In this document: piece by piece, positions 16,918-24,236 of the stretch
Position numbering within the stretch: the first letter of the stretch is position 1
Layout: the number at the start of each line of letters is the position of its first letter
DNA from: Nocardia vinacea
GTDB lineage: Bacteria; Actinomycetota; Actinomycetes; Mycobacteriales; Mycobacteriaceae
Length of the DNA stretch: 64,000 nucleotides
Reading direction: 5' to 3'
Assembly (NCBI RefSeq): GCF_035920345.1
Contig: NZ_CP109149.1
Span: 3,906,001-3,970,000 of the forward strand
Made by a program: the position numbers and the translations under genes
The notes under the pieces: generated by a model
Seen by the model: only the letters and a program-made list of their open reading frames with translations
Databases searched by the model: none
What the model was told of the DNA's origin: nothing

Positions 16918-17732
16918 AGCGCCAGGCCACCGTCGACGGCGACCGTCGCACCGGTCATCGCGCTGCTGTCGGGCCCGGCCAGAAAGGCGAGTACGCCGGC
17001 GATCTCACCCGGATCGAGCAACCGTCCGATCGGCTGTTGGCCGGCGAATCCCGTCACGTCGGGCAGCCGGTAAAGACGCGCGATCTCGGCCAGCAGCGCG
17101 GTATCGGCGGAGCCGGGACTCACCGCGTTCGCGGTTACCCCGGTACCACCGAGTTCCGCGCCGAGTGCCCGAATCAGCCCTGTCACACCGGCTTTCGCCG
17201 CACAGTAGACGGCGAGCTGAGGCAGACCCTTCGTCGCGGCGGCCGAGGCGACTGCCAGGAACCGCCCCGATCGCGGTGCGGGCCGGGCCAGCAGCGCCGG
17301 AACGGCCGCCCGCGCCAGATTCACGACCCCACCCAGGCAGACATCCAGGACCGCGCGCTCCTGGTCGATCGGCATCTCCCACAACGGAACTCCACCGGCG
17401 ATCACCCCTGCCGCTGCGACCACCGCATCCAGCCCGCCCCAAGTACCGACCGCCTCGGCTACCGCGGCCTGCAGCGCAGACGGATCGCGCACGTCGGCGA
17501 TATACGGTCGCACCGCACCGACCCGGTTCACCCGACTGCCCGCCTCGGTCGCCACCGCGACGAGTTCGCGTTTACTTCCCATCGGATAGGGCAGCGCGGG
17601 ATCGTCGCTCGCCAGATCCACCGCGAGCACCGACCAGCCCCGAGACGCCAATTCCAGCACCGTCGCCGCCCCGATCCCCCGCGCGGCGCCGGTAACCAGC
17701 GCAACCCGCCGATGCTCCGACCGCGAAGTCAC
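16914..17732 (-). CDS. SDR oxidoreductase, mycofactocin-associated type
   Basis: This 272-residue classical SDR has the cofactor motif TGAARGIG (14-21) and the catalytic pair YCAAK at about 172-176 after SAAATKGL. It ends in TGATVAVDGGLAL, typical of the family. The gene overlaps the MftC-like radical SAM gene by 4 bp and shares its promoter; this placement, and my recollection of an SDR subfamily found beside mycofactocin genes, suggest that it holds its nicotinamide cofactor tightly and is recycled by a peptide-derived redox cofactor. That is inference. Likely reaction: oxidation of a secondary alcohol or reduction of a ketone. Confidence 0.8.
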   Translation of the reverse strand: MTSRSEHRRVALVTGAARGIGAATVLELASRGWSVLAVDLASDDPALPYPMGSKRELVAVATEAGSRVNRVGAVRPYIADVRDPSALQAAVAEAVGTWGGLDAVVAAAGVIAGGVPLWEMPIDQERAVLDVCLGGVVNLARAAVPALLARPAPRSGRFLAVASAAATKGLPQLAVYCAAKAGVTGLIRALGAELGGTGVTANAVSPGSADTALLAEIARLYRLPDVTGFAGQQPIGRLLDPGEIAGVLAFLAGPDSSAMTGATVAVDGGLAL

Positions 17733-18757
17733 GCCGACCTCCGAACCGCCGGATGTTCGACAACCGGTCGACGCCGATGCGAATAATCCTCCGAGGGCGT
17801 CGCGGCCAGGCGGTCGATCCCGGCCGGCGCCGAATCACCGTGTCCACCTAAACGTTCCGCATACGCCCCGCTGCTCTGCGGCCTGCGCAGTTCGGTGAAC
17901 CGTTCCGAGTTGTGCCAGATGGGTTCGAATCCACCTGCGGTACGGATATTTCCGGCGCGGTACCGGTCGTGGTCGGCTAACCCGTAGACATCGCCGACCG
18001 GGTCGATCAGACACATCACCGGCCCCGCGCCGTGCACGCTCGAACCCAGCAGCGATTCGCCGTAGCCGGACAGCTGGAAGAACGAATCTCCGGTGAGGAC
18101 ATCCACATCGTGCTCGCGCAGCCAGTCGTCGAGCATCCGCCGCTGGTCCGCCGTCGGGTGCAACTCGTCCCAGGTGTCCGTGCCGCGGCCCGACGGCCGC
18201 AACGGGTTCAGTCGCAGCCGCGCACCGAACATATCGGCAATCGCCGAGAGCGCGTCGAGATGGCCGACGTTATGTCTGCTCACGGCGACGGACAGCTCGA
18301 ATCCATAGACCCCCGACGAAGCGAGCAACTCCATCGCGCGCACCGCCGCCCGGTATGCCCCGGTGCCGCGCACCGCGTCATTGACCGCCTCGGTCGCGCC
18401 GTCGAGGCAGATCTGCACGTCGATACTGCCGTTCCCGGCGATCCGCCGCGCGGCATGGGGAGTGATCCGAATTCCATTGGTGGAGAACTTCACTCCGATG
18501 TGCTTGGCGGTGGTGTAGTCGACCAGTTCCCAGAAGTCCGGGCGCGCGGTCGGCTCGCCACCGCCGATATCGACGCGGCAAATCCGCATCCGCTCGAATT
18601 CGTCGATCAGCGCCTTGCATTCGCCGGTGCTCAGCTCGCGCGGATCGCGGCCGCGACTGCTGGACGAGCAATGGATGCAAGACAGATCGCAGGCGTGGGT
18701 CAGCTCCCAGGTCAGGCAGGTCGGCGCGGCGACGGTTTCGCTGGTGTTGTCGATCAT
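17729..18757 (-). CDS. MftC-like radical SAM protein lacking the auxiliary-cluster cysteines
   Basis: The 342-residue protein closely follows MftC, the maturase that decarboxylates and crosslinks the C-terminal Val-Tyr of the MftA peptide during mycofactocin synthesis. The radical SAM cluster motif is intact: CDLSCIHC gives Cys23, Cys27 and Cys30 (CX3CX2C), and GGGEPT follows near 67. RDPRELSTGECK, RPDFWELVDY, KFSTNGIRIT and RPSGRGTD match MftC as I remember it. The C-terminal SPASM region does not: where MftC has about seven cysteines, this protein has only Cys in PVMCLIDPVG; GDVYACPF becomes GDVYGLADHD, and the final cysteine-rich block reads SSGAYAERLGGHGDSAPAGI. No MftA or MftB gene is seen. 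Start 18757 is chosen by GGGAG upstream. Probably a changed or accessory reaction. Confidence 0.85.
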   Translation of the reverse strand: MIDNTSETVAAPTCLTWELTHACDLSCIHCSSSSRGRDPRELSTGECKALIDEFERMRICRVDIGGGEPTARPDFWELVDYTTAKHIGVKFSTNGIRITPHAARRIAGNGSIDVQICLDGATEAVNDAVRGTGAYRAAVRAMELLASSGVYGFELSVAVSRHNVGHLDALSAIADMFGARLRLNPLRPSGRGTDTWDELHPTADQRRMLDDWLREHDVDVLTGDSFFQLSGYGESLLGSSVHGAGPVMCLIDPVGDVYGLADHDRYRAGNIRTAGGFEPIWHNSERFTELRRPQSSGAYAERLGGHGDSAPAGIDRLAATPSEDYSHRRRPVVEHPAVRRSA

Positions 18758-18793
18758 GGGGACTCCCGCGTCATTGCTTGCGCCACCGAAGTG

Positions 18794-18830
18794 GGAAATA
18801 CTGTTCTCGTCACAGGATAATGACATTCTG
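18794..18830. promoter_or_regulatory. Tandem GAGAAT-type operators upstream of the MftC-like gene
   Basis: GATAATGACATTCTG (18816-18830) matches 10 of 12 arm positions and GGAAATACTGTTCTC (18794-18808) matches 9 of 12. Their centres are exactly 22 bp apart. They lie 37-73 bp upstream of the ATG at 18757 of the radical SAM/SDR/monooxygenase operon. Confidence 0.6.
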
Positions 18831-18864
18831 TAACGGAAACAAGGAAAGCAGGGCCCATTCGATA

Positions 18865-19698
18865 TCAGGCGACGGCTTCCTCGCCGACGAGGGTGGTGCG
18901 GTGCATCAACCGGCGCGAGCTAACCTCATAGTGCTGAGCGCGGTGCAGCATGCCGGTGTTGTCCCACACCACCAGATCGCCGGGCCGCCATTGATGCTGC
19001 AGGGCGAACCGCGGCTGGGTCGACCATTCGAGCAACCGATCCAGCAGCGCCCGGCTCTCGTCCGCCGACATGCCGACGACCTGCGCCGCCGTCGCTCCGA
19101 TCAGCAGCGACTTACGTCCGTTCTTGCGCGTCCACACCAGCGGATGCACCCGGGTCGGCACCTTCGCCCAGGCGGCCCGCTCCCGATCCGTCGGATCCGG
19201 GTTGGCCAGCGACTGCGCGTGCGCGAAACTGTGCACCACGCGCAGGGTTTCGAGTTCGGTTCGCTCCGCGTCCGGCAGCGCCGCGTAGGCGGCGAAGGTG
19301 TTGGCGAATTCGGTGCCACCGCCGTCGGCGGCAACTTCGAGCGCGGTCAGCAGGGTGGCTTGCTGCGGGACCGCATCGGTCGCGCCATCGATATGCCAGA
19401 AGAAGGTGCCCTCCCGATAGGCGGCCAGCACGCTCTTGGCCGGATCACGGGTGATGGCGGATACCTCCGGATGCGCCTTCTCCCCGCCGAACGGCGCGAC
19501 CACGACCTCACCGAGCAGGCGACTCAGCGCAACGAGCGCGTCGTCGTCGATGTGGGCGTCGCGGTAGATCACCACCCCGTAGCGGTCGAGCGCCGCGCGC
19601 AGGTCGTCGGCTACGCGCCGATCGGCGAGTCGCCGGCCGGTCAGGCCGGTGATTTCCAGTCCGATGTGGTCGGTCACGGGGATGGCAGTGACGGTCAT
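18865..19698 (-). CDS. TauD/TfdA-family Fe(II)/2-oxoglutarate dioxygenase
   Basis: This 277-residue enzyme should use O2, Fe(II) and 2-oxoglutarate to hydroxylate its substrate. The iron triad is visible: His102 and Asp104 in FFWHIDGATD, and His252 in GMLHRAQHY; Arg267 in MHRTT, 15 residues later, is placed to bind 2-oxoglutarate. Length is typical. The ATG at 19698 is preceded by GAGG. It is divergent from the TetR gene starting at 19778, with a short inverted repeat between, so that regulator probably controls it. Substrates in this family range from sulfonates to fatty-acid and aryloxy derivatives; none can be assigned here. Confidence 0.9.
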   Translation of the reverse strand: MTVTAIPVTDHIGLEITGLTGRRLADRRVADDLRAALDRYGVVIYRDAHIDDDALVALSRLLGEVVVAPFGGEKAHPEVSAITRDPAKSVLAAYREGTFFWHIDGATDAVPQQATLLTALEVAADGGGTEFANTFAAYAALPDAERTELETLRVVHSFAHAQSLANPDPTDRERAAWAKVPTRVHPLVWTRKNGRKSLLIGATAAQVVGMSADESRALLDRLLEWSTQPRFALQHQWRPGDLVVWDNTGMLHRAQHYEVSSRRLMHRTTLVGEEAVA

Positions 19699-19751
19699 AT
19701 GCGCCTCTTCGGTACGGCAGCACGCGGGTCGATGCCCTTGCATGTGCTGAA

Positions 19752-19767
19752 CAAGTGCCCAAACTTG
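19752..19767. promoter_or_regulatory. Inverted repeat between TauD-type dioxygenase and TetR genes
   Basis: CAAGTGCCCAAACTTG has 5-bp arms (CAAGT/ACTTG) around a 6-bp centre. It is 54 bp upstream of the dioxygenase ATG and 11 bp before the TetR ATG at 19778, the usual place for an autoregulatory operator. It differs clearly from the GAGAAT motif. Confidence 0.5.
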
Positions 19768-19777
19768 ATTTGTGCAT

Positions 19778-20467
19778 ATGCTTAACACCGTGACGGATGA
19801 CAGGTCAAGAGGCCTCGCGAGCACGGACGAGGCGGCGGCTACGCGCGGCACCGCCCGGGTACGCCGGATCGGCGCGCAGGATTCGACCACCCGACTCGCC
19901 ATCCTGGATGCCACCGCGCAGATCATGCTCGAGCAGGGACACGCCGCGGCGACGTCACGGCGGGTCGCCGCGCTGGCCGGGGGCAAACCCGCACTGGTGC
20001 ACTACTACTTTCCGACCATGGACGACCTGTTCCTGGCGGTATTCCGCCGCGGCGCGGAGGCCACTCTGGAGCGGCAGCGCCGAGCCGTGTTCTCCGAGCA
20101 GCCGCTGCATGCACTCTGGCAGCTCAGCCGGGAACCGTACGGCACCCGGCTACAGCAGGAATTCATGGCACTGGCCAACCAGCGCCCGGCCATCCGCACC
20201 GAAATCGCCGCCTATATCGAACGTTTCCGCGATATCCAGGTGACCGCGCTGACCTTCATCGCCCGAGCCAACGGTCTCGACCTCACCGAGCTACCGCCGG
20301 TGGTGATTTCACTGCTCATCGCCAGCGTGTCCGGCGTCATCGCGACCGAGAATGCCGTCGGCGTCACGCTCGGCCACGCCGATCTCATCGCATTCGTCGA
20401 GCACTACCTGGACAGGTTCGAGGCGACCGCATCCGAACGCACAACGATCGAGGCCGCGGATTCGTGA
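19778..20467 (+). CDS. TetR-family transcriptional regulator
   Basis: The protein is about 229 residues. The DNA-binding helix-turn-helix is in the N-terminal third: ILDATAQIMLEQGHAAATSRRVAALAGG followed by LVHYYFPTMDDLF (each in segments), which is the TetR_N pattern. The C-terminal ligand domain includes LALANQRPAIRTEIAAYIERF. Starts at GTG 19772, ATG 19778 and GTG 19790 are all possible; none has a strong ribosome site, so the transcript may be leaderless. It is divergent from the TauD-type dioxygenase and likely represses it through the repeat at 19752-19767. The inducer is unknown. Confidence 0.85.
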   Translation: MLNTVTDDRSRGLASTDEAAATRGTARVRRIGAQDSTTRLAILDATAQIMLEQGHAAATSRRVAALAGGKPALVHYYFPTMDDLFLAVFRRGAEATLERQRRAVFSEQPLHALWQLSREPYGTRLQQEFMALANQRPAIRTEIAAYIERFRDIQVTALTFIARANGLDLTELPPVVISLLIASVSGVIATENAVGVTLGHADLIAFVEHYLDRFEATASERTTIEAADS

Positions 20468-20611
20468 TCCGCGGCGCGTGCTCAGTCCGAGTTTGAGCGC
20501 TAGTTCAGCATCAGGGGCGAGGTAGCGCGCGGCTCCGACAGCTCGTCGTCGATATCCGGTGGGAATTTGTCGACCGCGCCCGCGCGCAGGGTGTATGGTC
20601 GACCTCACTGC

Positions 20612-20648
20612 GAGAGTGGCATTCTCCCAAATGAAGATTGACCATCTC
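20612..20648. promoter_or_regulatory. GAGAAT-type operator pair upstream of second amidohydrolase
   Basis: GAGAGTGGCATTCTC (20612-20626) matches 11 of 12 arm positions. A weaker copy, AAGATTGACCATCTC (20634-20648, 8 of 12), has its centre 22 bp downstream. The pair lies 61-98 bp before the GTG at 20710. Confidence 0.65.
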
Positions 20649-20709
20649 TCCGCTTGTCGAGATCGGGGTGACGCACACCCCCGGCGTCGCACGAACAGCG
20701 AGGAGTCAC

Positions 20710-21963
20710 GTGAACATCGACGACATGATCCTGGTGAGCATCGACGACCACGTCGTCGAGCCGCTCGATATGTTCGACGGCCGGGTGCCGAAGAAGTGGG
20801 CCGATCTGGCGCCGAAGGTGATCGTCGACGAAAAAGGCGTCGACCGGTGGGTCTACCGCGGGAAACCGACGGGTGTCACCGGGCTCAACGCGGTTGTTTC
20901 CTGGCCGCCGGAGGAGTGGGGGTACGACCCGGCCGGTTACGCGGAAATGCGGCCCGGTGTCTACGACATCCACGCCCGCGTACGGGATATGAACGCCAAC
21001 GGCATCCAGGCCTCGATGTGCTTCCCCACCTTCGCCGGATTCAGCGCCGGCCACCTGAGTCACTTCAAGGACGAGATCACCGTCGCGATGATCCAGGCAT
21101 ACAACGACTGGCATCTCGAGGGCTGGTGCGACATCTACCCCGGCCGGTTCATCCCGAACGCCATTCTGCCGCTGTGGGATCCGCAGTTGGCCGTCGCCGA
21201 GATCCAGCGCGTCGCCGCGAAGGGCTTCCGCGGTGTCACGATGGCGGAACTGCCGCACCTGCAGGGCAGTCCCAGCTATTTCGACGAGGACTTCTGGGGA
21301 CCGGTCTTCGGGGCGCTGAACGAAACCGGTCTGGTCATGAATCTGCATATCGGCACCGGATTCGGGGCGCTCAAGCTGGCGCCGGACGCGCCGATCGACA
21401 ATCTGATGTGCCTGGCGCCGACGGTCTCCCAGATCACCGTCCAGGATCTGCTGTGGGGTCCGGCATTTCGCAACTACCCCAATCTGAAGGTGGCGCTTTC
21501 GGAGGGCGGCATCGGCTGGATCCCGTTCTTCCTGGATCGCTCCGATCGCCACTACACCAACCAGAGGTGGCTGCGGCGCGACTTCGGCGGCAAGCTGCCC
21601 AGCGAGGTCTTCCGCGAGCACGTGATCGCCTGCTACGTCACCGACCCGACCGCACTCACCTATCGGGACGCAGTCGGGATGGACATCATCGCGTGGGAAT
21701 GCGACTACCCGCACTCGGACTCGCTGTGGCCCGACGCACCCGAATTCGTGTTGAAAGAACTGAACGCCGCCCACGCCGACGACACCGATATCAACAAGAT
21801 CACCTGGCAGAACGCGTGCCGTTTCCTGAATTTCGATCCGTTCGAGCACACCCCGAAGGAGCAGGCCACCGTCGGCGCGCTGCGAGCGAAGGCCGTGGGT
21901 TGGGATATCTCGACGACGACGCGGCAGCAATACGCCGAAGCTTATGCCCAGCAAGCGCACTGA
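20710..21963 (+). CDS. Amidohydrolase-superfamily protein, second paralogue
   Basis: This 417-residue protein is related to the enzyme at 13369. The N-terminal metal motif reads SIDDHVVEP (about 9-17) and the late segment ECDYPHSDS (about 335) supplies the metal Asp; a central NLHIGTG (about 213) carries a metal-site His. The group includes decarboxylases and C-C hydrolases acting on ring-cleavage or dicarboxylate intermediates. The GTG at 20710 follows GAGGAG with good spacing; longer upstream readings lack a ribosome site. A GAGAAT-type operator precedes it. A 98-residue dabb-like gene follows 14 bp downstream and is likely cotranscribed. Confidence 0.87.
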   Translation: MNIDDMILVSIDDHVVEPLDMFDGRVPKKWADLAPKVIVDEKGVDRWVYRGKPTGVTGLNAVVSWPPEEWGYDPAGYAEMRPGVYDIHARVRDMNANGIQASMCFPTFAGFSAGHLSHFKDEITVAMIQAYNDWHLEGWCDIYPGRFIPNAILPLWDPQLAVAEIQRVAAKGFRGVTMAELPHLQGSPSYFDEDFWGPVFGALNETGLVMNLHIGTGFGALKLAPDAPIDNLMCLAPTVSQITVQDLLWGPAFRNYPNLKVALSEGGIGWIPFFLDRSDRHYTNQRWLRRDFGGKLPSEVFREHVIACYVTDPTALTYRDAVGMDIIAWECDYPHSDSLWPDAPEFVLKELNAAHADDTDINKITWQNACRFLNFDPFEHTPKEQATVGALRAKAVGWDISTTTRQQYAEAYAQQAH

Positions 21964-21977
21964 TCGAGGGACGCGAT

Positions 21978-22274
21978 ATGAAGTTGATGGTTTTCTCCCG
22001 CCCGCAGCCCGGCCGGGACGAGGAATACAACACCTGGCAGCACGACGTCCATGTCCCCGAGATGCTCGCGATCGATGGCGTGAAATCCTGTACGCGCCAT
22101 CGCCTGCGGACCACCGGTGATCAGCCCGTGGAATACCTGGCGGTCTATGACATCGATGGCGATATCGACATTGTGATGAAGGAGCTGATCACCCGCTCCA
22201 AGGACGGCCGGATGCGGCTCAGCCCGTCGATCGATCCGGCCAACACGCGGATGACGATCTGGGAGCCGATCTGA
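21978..22274 (+). CDS. Small EthD/dabb-like alpha-beta barrel protein
   Basis: The 98-residue protein begins MKLMVFSRPQPG and includes EEYNTWQHDVHVPEML and EYLAVYDIDGD, the pattern of dimeric alpha/beta-barrel (EthD-like) proteins that bind small hydrophobic or aromatic ligands. A His in HDVHVPEM could be functional. It follows the amidohydrolase by 14 bp and ends before a small hairpin at 22325. Proteins of this type often accompany catabolic oxygenases and may bind an unstable intermediate. The exact role is unknown. Confidence 0.72.
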   Translation: MKLMVFSRPQPGRDEEYNTWQHDVHVPEMLAIDGVKSCTRHRLRTTGDQPVEYLAVYDIDGDIDIVMKELITRSKDGRMRLSPSIDPANTRMTIWEPI

Positions 22275-22324
22275 CCGCAGCCCCGGGGCCAGCCCGTGCT
22301 CATGGAGCATGCCCTCACTGGATC

Positions 22325-22342
22325 CTGCCACTGATGTGGCAG
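22325..22342. terminator. Short hairpin between convergent genes
   Basis: CTGCCACTGATGTGGCAG has a perfect 7-bp stem and a TGAT loop. It lies between the convergent small gene ending at 22274 and the reverse-strand gene ending at 22407. It has no T-run, so termination is only a suggestion. Confidence 0.4.
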
Positions 22343-22406
22343 ATGGAACACTGTCTACGCGGCACAAGCCGTCGCTGGTTGATCAAGTGCAAGCCCTCGG
22401 AATACG

Positions 22407-22580
22407 TCAAGTGCCGGGCAGCGAAACCTGCAGTTCCCGATGCTGCTCGGTCGGCATCGAAAGCACCCGCATCCCGCTCTTGTTCGCCTGTGCCGCAAAG
22501 TATTCCGAACGTTCGCGCAGCGTTTCCGGCGCCAGCTCGCGCGCCGGATCGACCGTGAGTCGAATAACCGCGATCCGCAT
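22407..22580 (-). CDS. Small protein of unknown function (57 residues)
   Basis: The frame starts MRIAVIRLTVDPARELAP and continues with an amphipathic helix (ETLRERSEYFAAQANKSG) and VRVLSMP-like strand, a plausible folded mini-protein with alpha/beta pattern. The ATG at 22580 lies 4 bp after the stop of the SDR gene on the same strand, so it is probably the last gene of the TetR-SDR operon. The ribosome site is weak. I recognise no family. Codon bias supports coding, but the short length leaves doubt. Confidence 0.5.
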   Translation of the reverse strand: MRIAVIRLTVDPARELAPETLRERSEYFAAQANKSGMRVLSMPTEQHRELQVSLPGT

Positions 22581-22584
22581 GTCT

Positions 22585-23463
22585 TCAGAACCCGAGATCG
22601 GCGAGCAGCCGCTCGCTTTCGGACCAGAGGCGGGCGGCGGCGGCATCGTCGAGGGCGGCGGGGGCCGGTGTTTCCACCGTCTTCCGGTAGAAGTAACGCC
22701 CGCCGTCGCGACCGCCCTCGGGATCGGTGGCCAGCCACATCAGGGTCTCGGCCGGTTCATCCGGAGGCACCGTATCGGCCGCGGCCATATGGGCTCGCAT
22801 CGCCGCATCGCCGTGTGCGGCGAAGTTACTGGCGACGACACCTGGATGCATGGCCTGCGCGACGATCCGGTCAGGTGCCGCACGTCGCGCCAGTTCGCGG
22901 GTGAACAGAATATTGGCGAGTTTCGCCCGGCAGTAGGCGGCTGTCGGGTGAAAGGCGTTCAGGCTCTGCGGATCCGCCCAATCGAACCCCTCGGTCGCAC
23001 GGTGCGCGCTAGACGATACGGCGAGCACGCGCACCGATCCGGATGGCAGGCCCGCCGCGCTCTTCCGCAGCAGCGGCATCAGTTCTCTGGTCAGCAAGAA
23101 CGGGGCGAGGTAGTTGGTGGCGAAGGTCGCCTCGGCGCCTTCCACGGTGATGATCTTCCGGTCCCGCACGCCACCCGCGTTGTTGATCAGGACATCCAGA
23201 CGCGTTGTGCGGCTCGCGATCTCGGCGGCCACGCGCGCCACCTCCGTCATCAGGGTGAAGTCGGCGCGCACCATGTCGAAGCCGCCGCCGCGCGCGGCGG
23301 CGGTGATCCGCGTTCGCGCGGCCGCACAACGCTGTCGATCGCGACCGACACCGATCACCTGCCAGCCGCGTGCTACCAGCTTTTCGGCGGTCGACGCGCC
23401 GATGCCGGAACTGGCTCCGGTCACAACCGCGACCGGACGATCTGCCTCGAACGTCAAAGTCAT
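22585..23463 (-). CDS. SDR oxidoreductase, retinol-dehydrogenase-like
   Basis: This 292-residue classical SDR has TGASSGIGAS at about 16-25, the NNAGG motif (LINNAGGVRD, about 91-100), and a catalytic YCRAK at about 150-154. The arrangement AAYCRAKLANILFTRELARR (in segments) and the FATNYLAPFLLT region are typical of retinol dehydrogenase/WW-oxidoreductase-like SDRs, which act on hydrophobic alcohols or ketones. It starts 15 bp after the TetR gene on the same strand and is probably cotranscribed with it. Confidence 0.87.
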   Translation of the reverse strand: MTLTFEADRPVAVVTGASSGIGASTAEKLVARGWQVIGVGRDRQRCAAARTRITAAARGGGFDMVRADFTLMTEVARVAAEIASRTTRLDVLINNAGGVRDRKIITVEGAEATFATNYLAPFLLTRELMPLLRKSAAGLPSGSVRVLAVSSSAHRATEGFDWADPQSLNAFHPTAAYCRAKLANILFTRELARRAAPDRIVAQAMHPGVVASNFAAHGDAAMRAHMAAADTVPPDEPAETLMWLATDPEGGRDGGRYFYRKTVETPAPAALDDAAAARLWSESERLLADLGF

Positions 23464-23478
23464 TGCCTCTCAGTCATT

Positions 23479-24126
23479 TCAGCGGGGCCGAAGGCCGTCG
23501 AGCAGGAGGCCGACGGTGAATTGGACCCGCTCGTCGAGTTGTTCGGGAGTGGGTGGGCGACCGGCCACGATGGAGCGCACCTGGCCGCCGACGACCATGC
23601 TCATGAAGGCGCGGGCGGCCTGCCCGGAGTTGGTCGGCGCGATCGTCCCGGCGGCGATCGCGCGGTCGAGGACACCGGCTACGAAGTCGACCACCGGCCC
23701 GGCACTCAGTTCGTAGTTGGCTACGAAGATCTCAGGAAAGCGATAGCTCTCGGTATTGATAATGCGTTGCAGGCGTAGCCCGTTCGGTGTCATCACCTGA
23801 TCGATGCGCAACCGGGCGACCGCGGTCAGTGTCTCGGCCAGATCGCCGTTGTCGAAGCCGGCGAGCACGTCCGCGGGTACGACCTGTCGCTCGATGGCGC
23901 GCCGGACAGCGGCGAGGAACAGCGATGCCTTGTCCGGATAGCGGGCGTAGACGGTGCGTTTGGTCATGTTCACGCGACCGGCGATCATCTCGATCGTCGC
24001 CAGCTCGTAGCCGTGCTCCAGGAACAGATCCAGTGCGGTATCGAGCAATTCCTCGTGCCGAGCCTCGGCCTGTGCCCGGGTGGGCCGCCCGGCCGCGCGC
24101 CGAATAGGCGGTCCGACCTCGGTCAT
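23479..24126 (-). CDS. TetR-family transcriptional regulator
   Basis: The 215-residue product has a TetR_N helix-turn-helix: LLDTALDLFLEHGYELATIEMIA and MTKRTVYARYPDKASLF in segments at about 30-75. A C-terminal TetR/AcrR ligand domain follows. The ATG at 24126 has GGAG close upstream and gives the normal N-terminal length; an in-frame ATG at 24189 would add 21 residues without a ribosome site. It is divergent from the LuxE-like/LuxC-like operon (24237) and probably controls that operon and its own SDR neighbour. I see no GAGAAT-type operator here, so this unit may be outside the main regulon. Confidence 0.87.
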   Translation of the reverse strand: MTEVGPPIRRAAGRPTRAQAEARHEELLDTALDLFLEHGYELATIEMIAGRVNMTKRTVYARYPDKASLFLAAVRRAIERQVVPADVLAGFDNGDLAETLTAVARLRIDQVMTPNGLRLQRIINTESYRFPEIFVANYELSAGPVVDFVAGVLDRAIAAGTIAPTNSGQAARAFMSMVVGGQVRSIVAGRPPTPEQLDERVQFTVGLLLDGLRPR

Positions 24127-24236
24127 CTCCACCGCCTCGAAATTGCCGCTTGCGTCATCGTGTCTCCGATCGCTAATAATGATACGCATGAGTTGCCATT
24201 TTTCCAGCGGGCAACGTCACCGGGAAGGACTCCCCC

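Noticed and set aside
16057..19698. Complete mycofactocin biosynthesis cluster
   Set aside because: Only a changed MftC-like gene and an SDR are seen. Genes for MftA, MftB, MftD, MftE or MftF are not recognisable nearby.
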